Part shown: piece after piece, positions 8,335-14,590 of the stretch | Position numbering within the stretch: the first letter of the stretch is position 1 | How the letters are laid out: each line of letters begins with the position of its first letter | Assembly (NCBI GenBank): GCA_027858795.1 | Contig: JAQICF010000117.1 | Span: 1 to 16,921 of the forward strand | Length of the DNA stretch: 16,921 nucleotides | Source: Candidatus Delongbacteria bacterium | GTDB lineage: Bacteria; Delongbacteria; UBA4055 | Direction of reading: 5' to 3' | Made by a program: the position numbers and the translations under genes | The notes under the pieces: model-generated | Told to the model about the DNA's origin: nothing | What the model saw: the letters and a program-made list of their open reading frames with translations, nothing else | Database searches by the model: none

Positions 8335-9430
8335 TATTAAAATTTTACATATTGACACAGAAATGGGTTGGAGAGGTGGTCAGCAGCAGGCTGTTTATCT
8401 TTTTGAGAATTTATTTAAAAAAGGTTTTTCTACTGAATTTGTCTGTAAACCAGGATCAGAACTATCCGCATATTTTAAGAAGAATGATCTTCCATACATT
8501 GAAGTCAAAATGAGCAATGAACTTGATTTCATATCTGCCTACAAGATTGCAAAACACTGTAAAAATAATAAATTTAATATTCTGCACCTACATTCCGCTC
8601 ATGCTCACTCAATAGGCCTTCTTGCAAAATTTTTCTATAGGAAACTTAAGATCATCGGTGTTCGAAGAGTAGATTTTAAAATTAAAAATAATATTTTCAG
8701 CAGATTCAAGTATAACTCATGGCTGATTGACAAAATAGTTTGCATCTCCGAAGAAATAAAAAGAGTTATGCTCAGCAGTGGTGTTGATAAAGATAAATTA
8801 ACTGTAATTCACAGCGGTGTTAATTTAAATAAGTTTGATAATGTTAAAGCCGATCCTTATCTGAGAAAACAATATAACATACCTGCGAATGATATTATTA
8901 TAGGTACAGTAGCTGCACTTGTCGGTCACAAGGATTATCCAAATTTACTGAAAGCTGCCTCAATTGTTCTGAAGAAAAGAAAAGATGTGACTTTTCTTGC
9001 AGTTGGTGATGGTAAAAACGAAGAAGATATAAAAAAGCTTCACAAAGAACTCGGGTTAGGAAACAAATTCATTTTTGCAGGTTACCAGAAAGAAGTAGGT
9101 AAATTTCTGAGATCTTTTGACATTTTCGTTCTGGCTTCAAAGATGGAAGGCCTTGGAACTTCAATCCTTGATGCACAAAGCGTAGCACTTCCAGTCATTG
9201 CAACCAAAGCGGGAGGAATTCCCGAAATGATCGAAAACGGAGTAAACGGGATCCTTGTGGAACCACAATCACCTGAGAAACTGGCAGAAGCTATCTCTGA
9301 TCTTGTTGACAATGAAGAGAAAAGAAATATTATTGGTAAAAATGGAAATGTGAGTGTTGAACAATTCAGTATAGATCATACAGTAGAAAAAAATATCAAC
9401 CTGTATGAAGAATTATTGGGATCAGAATAA
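8327..9430 (+). CDS. Glycosyltransferase family 4
   Basis: A 367-residue GT-B transferase with full GT4 architecture. The N-terminal DTEMGWRGGQQQAVYLF is the glycine-rich acceptor loop, LHLHSAHAH and GVRRVDFK follow, and the donor domain carries VIHSGVNLNKF, GTVAALVGHKDYPNLL, FLAVGDGKNE and the EGLGTSILDAQ motif. The E-x7-E pair here is Glu-274 and Asp-282, a conservative change also seen in some LPS-associated GT4 proteins. The ending GIPEMIENGVNGILVEP is typical of Glycos_transf_1. It overlaps the WaaE-like gene by eight bases, and its stop shares one base with the heptosyltransferase start (TAATG). It likely extends the LPS core, but the sugar is unknown. Confidence 0.9.
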   Translation: MNNIKILHIDTEMGWRGGQQQAVYLFENLFKKGFSTEFVCKPGSELSAYFKKNDLPYIEVKMSNELDFISAYKIAKHCKNNKFNILHLHSAHAHSIGLLAKFFYRKLKIIGVRRVDFKIKNNIFSRFKYNSWLIDKIVCISEEIKRVMLSSGVDKDKLTVIHSGVNLNKFDNVKADPYLRKQYNIPANDIIIGTVAALVGHKDYPNLLKAASIVLKKRKDVTFLAVGDGKNEEDIKKLHKELGLGNKFIFAGYQKEVGKFLRSFDIFVLASKMEGLGTSILDAQSVALPVIATKAGGIPEMIENGVNGILVEPQSPEKLAEAISDLVDNEEKRNIIGKNGNVSVEQFSIDHTVEKNINLYEELLGSE

Positions 9431-10440
9431 TGAATTATAAAAAGATACTTGTAATACAGACAGCTTTTCTTGGAGATGCGATCTTAACTACACCAATGCT
9501 GAAAGGGCTCAAGGATATTTTCCCGGATTCTAAAATCGATATTTTATGTTTACCTCAAACAAAATTAGTTTTTGAAAACAATCCCAATATAGATGATCTT
9601 ATTATTTTTGATAAAAGGAATAAAACGAAGAAATTCATCTCTTTCATAAAATCAATTATCAATATTAGAAAAAACGAGTATGATCTCGGTATTTCGATCC
9701 AAAGTTCATTTACCTCTTCCCTGCTGATGAACCTTGGAAATATCAAAACAAAACATGGTTTTTCAAGGCAAAAATTAATAGATATGTCAGTTAATCATGC
9801 CGAGATAAAAGGTGCACATAAGATCGATAAAATTCTAAGGTTATTAGAACCGTTCTCAAATAATAAATTTGATCGTCAAACTGAACTTTATTATTCTGAA
9901 GAAGATAAAATTTTTGTTGAAAATAAAATTGGAGATATTGAGAATTTTAAAGGTAAAATCATTGGTATTGCTCCGGGTTCTGTCTGGTTTACAAAGAAAT
10001 GGCCTAAGGAGTATTTTACCACTTTGGTTAAAGAACTTACTGAGAACAATTTCAAAGTTTACCTTTTAGGAGGTCCGGAAGACTTTAATCTCTGTGAAGA
10101 AATAGCAAGAGATACAACAGCAGTGAATTTAGCAGGAAAATTAACGATCTTACAATCCGCTGCAGCTATAGAAAAATGCGACCTCATGGTTACAAATGAC
10201 AGTGCTCCTCTTCACATTGCCAATGCTGTTAAAACTGATGTAATCGCCATTTTTGGACCCACAGTAAAAAGCTTGGGATTCTATCCATACCGAGAGAATG
10301 ATATTGTGATTGAACTGGACATGGATTGCAGACCTTGTGGCAAACATGGTGGGAACAAGTGTCCTCTTGGACATCATAATTGCATGAAAAATATTACTCC
10401 ACAGATGGTCTTAGATGTAATTCTAAATAAAATAGGTTAA
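9430..10440 (+). CDS. waaF: ADP-heptose:LPS heptosyltransferase (WaaF type, GT9)
   Basis: Transfers L-glycero-D-manno-heptose from ADP-heptose to the LPS inner core at the cytoplasmic face of the inner membrane. The 336-residue length is normal for GT9. Visible motifs are IQTAFLGDAILTTPML with the probable catalytic Asp-16, the donor phosphate-binding PGSVWFTKKWP (182-192), LLGGPED, VTNDSAPLHIANA (Asp-257) and AIFGPT. The C-terminal Cys cluster DCRPCGKHGGNKCPLGHHNC (Cys-300, 303, 311 and 318) is a hallmark of the heptosyltransferase II branch rather than WaaC. This is the strongest evidence in the window for a heptose-containing LPS and hence a diderm envelope. The start forms a TAATG overlap with the preceding stop. 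Confidence 0.92.
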   Translation: MNYKKILVIQTAFLGDAILTTPMLKGLKDIFPDSKIDILCLPQTKLVFENNPNIDDLIIFDKRNKTKKFISFIKSIINIRKNEYDLGISIQSSFTSSLLMNLGNIKTKHGFSRQKLIDMSVNHAEIKGAHKIDKILRLLEPFSNNKFDRQTELYYSEEDKIFVENKIGDIENFKGKIIGIAPGSVWFTKKWPKEYFTTLVKELTENNFKVYLLGGPEDFNLCEEIARDTTAVNLAGKLTILQSAAAIEKCDLMVTNDSAPLHIANAVKTDVIAIFGPTVKSLGFYPYRENDIVIELDMDCRPCGKHGGNKCPLGHHNCMKNITPQMVLDVILNKIG

Positions 10441-10448
10441 GATTATTA

Positions 10449-11579
10449 ATGGGAAAAAACATCGTTTTTCTATATTTAAATGGCACTCACCAATTATTCC
10501 ATAGTGCCATGACAGCTTTTGAACTTGCAAGAATGCAAACGGATTTCAATGTTCAACTTATTGCTTGTCACATTGATCACTATGACATATTAAATTCAAT
10601 GAAAGAATCTTATCCTGAAAGCAAATGTCAAATAATTTTACTCCCATTACCATTTCGATTTAAATATTTTAATTTTAAGAAGAAAACTTATCCCTCGCCA
10701 TATTCTACAATTAAAAAAGCAAAAGAATATTTAAAAGATGCCGTAACCATTGTTACAACATCTCACATTTTACCGAAATTATTAAAAAAAATAAATGTCT
10801 TAAACCCTAAAGTTATTTATCAATTCCATGGATGCGGAGACAGGAAATATAGTTTTGATCCTGAATATAAATATTTTGATCTTCTTTTAGCTCCCGGTTC
10901 ATATCACAAGCAAAGATTACTTGCAGAAAATATTGTTTCTGAGGATAAAATAGAAATTATCGGATATCCAAAACTTGATATTCCATTAGAGATAAAAAGT
11001 ATCAAAAAATCATTATTTAATAATAATAATAAAATATTTTTATATACTCCGCACTGGGATCCGAAATTATCCTCGTATAAAATTTGGGGTGAAGAAGTAA
11101 TTAACTACTTTAAAATCAATAATCAATATAATTTAATTTTTGCACCTCATGTTCAACTTAAACACTGGCAATATAAATGCGGTTACAACACAAATCTAGA
11201 TCATTTGAGATCAGAAAATATTCATATTGATTTTGGTAGTCTCCAAAGTGTAGATGGAACTTATACTAATATTTCAGATATTTATATTGGGGATGTCAGT
11301 AGTCAAATTTATGAGTTTATTGCACTTCAACCGAAACCTGCAATATTTTTAAATCCTAATAATTTTAAATGGCAAAACAATATTGATTTCAAATTCTGGG
11401 AGCTTGGAATTGTTATTGAAAATATTAGTGAGTTAGAAAAAGCTATTCAGTTATCATACGAATCAAATGCTCTTTCTGAACTTCAGCAAAAAAGAATAGA
11501 TGAGTATATCAATATTACCGATGAGAAATCCTCTGTTAGGGCAGCTGAGACAATATTGAAATTCACAAAATTGTTATAG
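10449..11579 (+). CDS. CDP-glycerol glycerophosphotransferase-like protein (TagB/TagF fold)
   Basis: A 376-residue GT-B protein resembling the Glyphos_transf family (TagB/TagF), which moves glycerol phosphate from CDP-glycerol to a glycan or lipid acceptor. Family landmarks are an N-terminal HG pair (His-127, Gly-128 in YQFHGCGD), GYPKLD after the inter-domain linker, LYTPHWDPK (198-206), FAPHVQL, and DIYIGDVSSQIYEFIA with Asp-282. The last matches the family's D-x-x-I-x-D-x-S-S consensus. There is no membrane segment. It starts eight bases after the heptosyltransferase stop, without a strong Shine-Dalgarno sequence, and closes the plus-strand operon. Its base composition is visibly more AT-rich than the second homologue at 12668, and the two are not close copies. 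Whether it uses CDP-glycerol is inferred from the tagD gene in the same operon. Confidence 0.8.
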   Translation: MGKNIVFLYLNGTHQLFHSAMTAFELARMQTDFNVQLIACHIDHYDILNSMKESYPESKCQIILLPLPFRFKYFNFKKKTYPSPYSTIKKAKEYLKDAVTIVTTSHILPKLLKKINVLNPKVIYQFHGCGDRKYSFDPEYKYFDLLLAPGSYHKQRLLAENIVSEDKIEIIGYPKLDIPLEIKSIKKSLFNNNNKIFLYTPHWDPKLSSYKIWGEEVINYFKINNQYNLIFAPHVQLKHWQYKCGYNTNLDHLRSENIHIDFGSLQSVDGTYTNISDIYIGDVSSQIYEFIALQPKPAIFLNPNNFKWQNNIDFKFWELGIVIENISELEKAIQLSYESNALSELQQKRIDEYINITDEKSSVRAAETILKFTKLL

Positions 11580-11595
11580 TGAAATCATTAGATCG

Positions 11596-12525
11596 TTACC
11601 AATACTTTTTAAAATACTCTATAACTTCGTTATTGTAATACTCTCTTGGATTGTCTGATTTCTCGCATGGAATATTTGAAAGAGTAATCGTCTTTTCTTG
11701 TGCTTTATTTTTTCTGAAGACTCTTGATTGATGCTTATCCCTCTTACTTCTGAATAAAAGTTCTGATTGTGCCGGGATAGAATATCTTATTATTGAGTTT
11801 CTGGCAAAATATCCACTCAACCAAATATCGTCCATATAAAATGCTCCATCAGGTGCACCTTTGTAATCCCAAAGAGATTCATCAATCAATTTCAGCGTTA
11901 GAAGATAACCTCCTACTCCGGTAATGATATCAACCTCTCTGACCTGATCAAGTTTTGGTCCTAATACTACTTTTGAATTTGAATAAATGAAACTTTCATC
12001 TAGGCACCTTCCCCTGTTACATAAAATAGCGTTTGGGAATTTTTTATGATACTTGATAAAATTAGAAATCATTGTTCTTTGATAGATTTGATCATCATCT
12101 ACTATTACAAAAACAACATCATCATTATTGTTTTCAAATTCCCTCTGTAAAATTGGAATAAATTTAGTTGCAGGTCCCCAATCTTTATCTGATTTTAAGA
12201 TTGTAATTTTTGGAGTTTTTATAAAATAATTTGAATTTTTATTTTTTTCTATTATTTTATTTATAAATTCCGGAATAATATACTTTTTTTTCTCTCTAAC
12301 AGATAATTCAGGTATAGATATAACTATTTCATCCGGTAATATGGTTTGATTAAGAAGTGAATTAATAGTTTTCTTTAAATTTACAATTCTGCTTGGAAGA
12401 GTTGTAAATGAGACAATGATTTTATGACTACCTGATTTCTCAACTTCCCCGGATGTAAATAAACCTCTAATCTTATGCTTGAAATAGAAATTGGAGCTAT
12501 TGATAAATTTATTAAATGAAATCAT
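11596..12525 (-). CDS. DXD glycosyltransferase, GT2-like
   Basis: A 309-residue protein on the strand opposite to the operon. Its GT-A features are VSFTTLPSRIVNLKKTINSL, SLLNQTILPDEIVISIP, the WGPATKF segment, a metal-binding triple Asp in VIVDDDQIY (Asp-143 to Asp-145), a VGGYLLT loop and an acidic MDDIWLSGYFA motif (Asp-232, Asp-233) in the position of the GT-A catalytic base. No signal peptide or membrane segment is evident, so it should act in the cytoplasm. Its gene converges on the TagB-like gene ending at 11579 with only a 16-base gap and no hairpin terminator. A good promoter sits just upstream. Its separate orientation suggests an independently acquired or independently controlled modification of the same glycan. 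The substrate is unknown. Confidence 0.8.
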   Translation of the reverse strand: MISFNKFINSSNFYFKHKIRGLFTSGEVEKSGSHKIIVSFTTLPSRIVNLKKTINSLLNQTILPDEIVISIPELSVREKKKYIIPEFINKIIEKNKNSNYFIKTPKITILKSDKDWGPATKFIPILQREFENNNDDVVFVIVDDDQIYQRTMISNFIKYHKKFPNAILCNRGRCLDESFIYSNSKVVLGPKLDQVREVDIITGVGGYLLTLKLIDESLWDYKGAPDGAFYMDDIWLSGYFARNSIIRYSIPAQSELLFRSKRDKHQSRVFRKNKAQEKTITLSNIPCEKSDNPREYYNNEVIEYFKKYW

Positions 12526-12667
12526 TTTTTATATACACATTACAATTATAAAATAACGCTTTATATTAAGTTTTTAATAAAATTAAGTCAAGTCTTTAAT
12601 AAAAAAGATTCCATATTGCTTGAAATTATATTATTTTGCATTGAATTCTATTAAATAAGAGCTTAAA
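12526..12667. promoter_or_regulatory. Divergent intergenic region between two glycan genes
   Basis: A 142-base, very AT-rich gap between the divergent glycosyltransferase (minus) and TagB/TagF-like gene (plus). The minus-side promoter is listed separately. On the plus side I could not fix a promoter: TTGCTT at 12616-12621 has no acceptable -10 at normal spacing. Only a weak AAGAG precedes the ATG at 12668. An imperfect inverted repeat, ATTAAG / CTTTAAT around 12582-12600, overlaps the -35 box of the minus promoter, but it is short and may be chance. Confidence 0.4.
12563..12591 (-). promoter_or_regulatory. Sigma70-type promoter for the minus-strand glycosyltransferase
   Basis: Reading the minus strand, TTGACT (12591-12586) is followed by a 17-base spacer and TAATAT (12568-12563). 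Five of six bases match the -35 consensus and four of six the -10 consensus, with ideal spacing. Transcription would start near 12556, giving a leader of about 30 bases before the ATG at 12525. This is one of the three best promoter matches in the window and has the same form as the two before the rhodanese gene. Confidence 0.6.
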
Positions 12668-13756
12668 ATGATCAAAGTACTGTTCGATCTTAAAAAAGAA
12701 TATTATTTCAATTCACTTTATCCACTGTATAAAGAAATGGTGAAAGATCCCAATTATGATATATACTTTCGTATAGGCAAAGATCAGAAAAGATTCCTTG
12801 GTATTTTTCTTATAAATGAAAAGAACAGGATAGCTGAATGGATGAAAAAAGAGGGTTACAAGCTTACTGAAGATAGAAGTGGATTTGATCTTGTTATCTG
12901 TGGGGATGCATTTAAAGATCCTGAAAAGTACGGTGATTGTATTCGTGTCCACCTTGATCACGGAGTAGGTATTAAAACTCTTAGAATACGAAATATAGTT
13001 AAGCAGAAGGATTATCATTATCATGTTTTCCTCGAAGGTCAATATTGGTATGACTACATTAAATCTCTTAACTGGGAAAATAAAGCAAATTTTTATGTTA
13101 CAGGGCTTCCTAAACTTGATCCTTTCTTCTGGGAAGGAGAATATGACAAAGAAGCAATTGTTAAGAAAATCGGTATCGATCCTGCAAAGAAAACAGTTCT
13201 TTATGCACCTTCCTATAAACCAAGCTGTATCGAGCATATCAAAGGTAGGATCGCTGAACTGCTTCCAAAATATAATCTTGTTATAAAGCTTCACCCTTAT
13301 AGCTGGGCTGGAAAATATGCTTCACATTCTCAGCACAAGTTCTATGAAAAACTGGCTAAGAATAATTCTTCGGTTTTCCTGATCGAAAAAGAAGACTACG
13401 ATATTTATCCATATATGTATATTTCAGATACTCTTATCAGTGATACTTCAAGCGTTATAAATGAATTCCTTGCAATGGGTAAACACGGTATTATCTATGA
13501 ATTACCTTATGATAAGCTTAATCACTCTGATGGAATGCCAGTATTGTCTATAGACCCAAAAGAATGGTTGCTAGGTGCATTTCCTCACATGAAATCACCT
13601 GATGATCTTATTCCAGCTCTAGAACAAGCTTTGAATCCAACTGATGAGATGAAAACAAAGCTTGAAGAATACAGAAATTATTTCTTCACTGGTTTAGATG
13701 GTAAGTCAGGTGAAAGAGTAAAAGCTAAGATCGATGAAATAATGAAGCTTATTTAA
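12668..13756 (+). CDS. CDP-glycerol glycerophosphotransferase family protein (TagB/TagF-like)
   Basis: A 362-residue GT-B protein of the Glyphos_transf family, a better match than the homologue at 10449. Motifs are LDHGVGIKT with His-98, VTGLPKLDPFFW, the LYAPSYKPS nucleotide-side loop (178 onward), IKLHPYS (His-209) and DTLISDTSSVINEFLAMG with Asp-259, Ser-261 and Ser-262. In characterised family members these regions bind CDP-glycerol and catalyse glycerol-phosphate transfer. There is no membrane helix, as expected for a peripheral enzyme at the inner membrane. It probably adds one phosphoglycerol unit or a short chain to the surface glycan, using CDP-glycerol from the tagD product. It is transcribed alone, divergent from a glycosyltransferase, and its 3' end overlaps the convergent rhodanese gene by eight bases. 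The donor assignment is inferred. Confidence 0.87.
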   Translation: MIKVLFDLKKEYYFNSLYPLYKEMVKDPNYDIYFRIGKDQKRFLGIFLINEKNRIAEWMKKEGYKLTEDRSGFDLVICGDAFKDPEKYGDCIRVHLDHGVGIKTLRIRNIVKQKDYHYHVFLEGQYWYDYIKSLNWENKANFYVTGLPKLDPFFWEGEYDKEAIVKKIGIDPAKKTVLYAPSYKPSCIEHIKGRIAELLPKYNLVIKLHPYSWAGKYASHSQHKFYEKLAKNNSSVFLIEKEDYDIYPYMYISDTLISDTSSVINEFLAMGKHGIIYELPYDKLNHSDGMPVLSIDPKEWLLGAFPHMKSPDDLIPALEQALNPTDEMKTKLEEYRNYFFTGLDGKSGERVKAKIDEIMKLI

Positions 13757-14420
13757 CCTTAGGACCTACATTCTTTTTTACCGGATATCCATTTCGTGCC
13801 CATTCTGAAATCCCGTACCGCATGTTATAAATATTCTTAAATCCATTACTAATCAGTATCCTAGACGCAACAGTACTTCGGTTTCCAGTTGCACAATAGA
13901 TCAGGATCGGCTTATCCTTATAGTCGAGTAGTTTTGTATATTCGCGTTGAATATTCTGAACAGGAATTAGTTTTGAACCTTCAATATGACCCATACTATA
14001 TTCCCTAGGTGTTCTTACATCCAGTATCAATGGTGAAATATTTGCGATTATCTCTTTAGCTTCTTTGGCATTAACTGCTTGGTAATTTGGTTGTGAATAC
14101 TCAATCACATTGATCTTACCTTTTAAACCACCGTATTCAAATTCGTACATACCGGTTTTCTTGAACTTCACATAATTCTTCTTCCCTTTTACAGCAGGAA
14201 AAACATGCTTGATCTTAAGACTGTCAACCGTAAGTGTTCTTCTCTTTACTTCCTTTGCAGGAAAAACTACATAATCTCCACGATATAACGTTATCGCTTT
14301 AGAAGAGACTTCATCATTCGACAATATTCTAAGACCGTTAACTATTTTACCTGAAACTTCTGCTGCCAACGAACTTGTAACCGTAGAAACAAGCAGAGAT
14401 AATAATAATAATAACTTCAT
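13749..14420 (-). CDS. Secreted rhodanese-like sulfurtransferase with an N-terminal beta-domain
   Basis: A 223-residue exported protein. Residues 1-20 (MKLLLLLSLLVSTVTSSLAA) form a signal peptide. Residues about 21-110 form an all-beta region (VSGKIVNGLRI, YRGDYVVFPA, MYEFEYGGLKGKINVIEY) that looks cupredoxin- or immunoglobulin-like. I see one His and no Cys there, so a copper site is unlikely. Residues about 118-215 are a rhodanese domain: LILDVRTPREYSMGHIEGS and the active-site loop CATGNRS with Cys-176. It should handle persulfide sulfur or thiols in the periplasm. The start at 14420 is chosen over an in-frame ATG at 14459 because AGGAG (14430-14426) lies five bases upstream and the longer form would bury the signal peptide. 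It follows the DUF3570 operon by 170 bases but has its own promoters. Confidence 0.88.
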   Translation of the reverse strand: MKLLLLLSLLVSTVTSSLAAEVSGKIVNGLRILSNDEVSSKAITLYRGDYVVFPAKEVKRRTLTVDSLKIKHVFPAVKGKKNYVKFKKTGMYEFEYGGLKGKINVIEYSQPNYQAVNAKEAKEIIANISPLILDVRTPREYSMGHIEGSKLIPVQNIQREYTKLLDYKDKPILIYCATGNRSTVASRILISNGFKNIYNMRYGISEWARNGYPVKKNVGPKVK

Positions 14421-14425
14421 AGATG

Positions 14426-14430
14426 CTCCT
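14426..14430 (-). promoter_or_regulatory. Ribosome binding site that fixes the rhodanese start
   Basis: AGGAG on the minus strand, five bases before the ATG at 14420. It decides between this start and the in-frame ATG at 14459. The latter has no Shine-Dalgarno sequence and lies at about the predicted transcription start. Confidence 0.8.
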
Positions 14431-14465
14431 TTGTATATTTTACTTTTCATATTTCTCATATGTGT

Positions 14466-14494
14466 AAGTTAGCTTTTTTCATAACAATTGTCAA
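14466..14494 (-). promoter_or_regulatory. Strong sigma70-type promoter of the rhodanese gene (proximal)
   Basis: On the minus strand, a perfect -35 box TTGACA (14494-14489), a 17-base spacer and the -10 box TAACTT (14471-14466; four of six). Transcription should begin near 14459, leaving a leader of about 39 bases. This is the best promoter match in the window. Confidence 0.72.
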
Positions 14495-14517
14495 GTAAAA
14501 TATTTATTTGTGAGTTT

Positions 14518-14546
14518 AATATACAACAACTACCAAGATAAGTCAA
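14518..14546 (-). promoter_or_regulatory. Second, distal sigma70-type promoter of the rhodanese gene
   Basis: On the minus strand, TTGACT (14546-14541), a 17-base spacer and TATATT (14523-14518). It lies 52 bases upstream of the proximal promoter with identical spacing, so the rhodanese gene seems to have tandem promoters. It lies within the 170 bases separating the rhodanese start from the DUF3570 stop. Confidence 0.6.
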
Positions 14547-14590
14547 TATGGAAGATGATACTTATAACCTATCGATTGCTAAAATAAAAC

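Noticed and set aside
12582..12600. Imperfect inverted repeat ATTAAG / CTTTAAT as terminator or operator
   Set aside because: The stem is six A/T-rich pairs with a bulge and has no following T-run; it is too weak to call as a terminator and there is no regulator to link to it.
12713..13294. A 193-codon open frame on the minus strand
   Set aside because: It lies wholly antisense to the TagB/TagF-like gene, whose plus-strand frame carries all the family motifs. The antisense product is Ile/Phe-rich, has no recognisable motif and no Shine-Dalgarno site; it is a by-product of AT-rich codons.
13770..14100. Copper-binding cupredoxin function for the rhodanese protein
   Set aside because: The N-terminal beta region is cupredoxin-like in pattern, but the usual His/Cys/His/Met ligand set is not visible, so copper binding was not claimed.
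14421..14459. An in-frame upstream ATG at 14459 as the start of the rhodanese
   Set aside because: It would put 13 extra residues before the signal peptide, lacks a Shine-Dalgarno site, and lies at about the predicted transcription start of the proximal promoter. The ATG at 14420 has AGGAG at the right distance.
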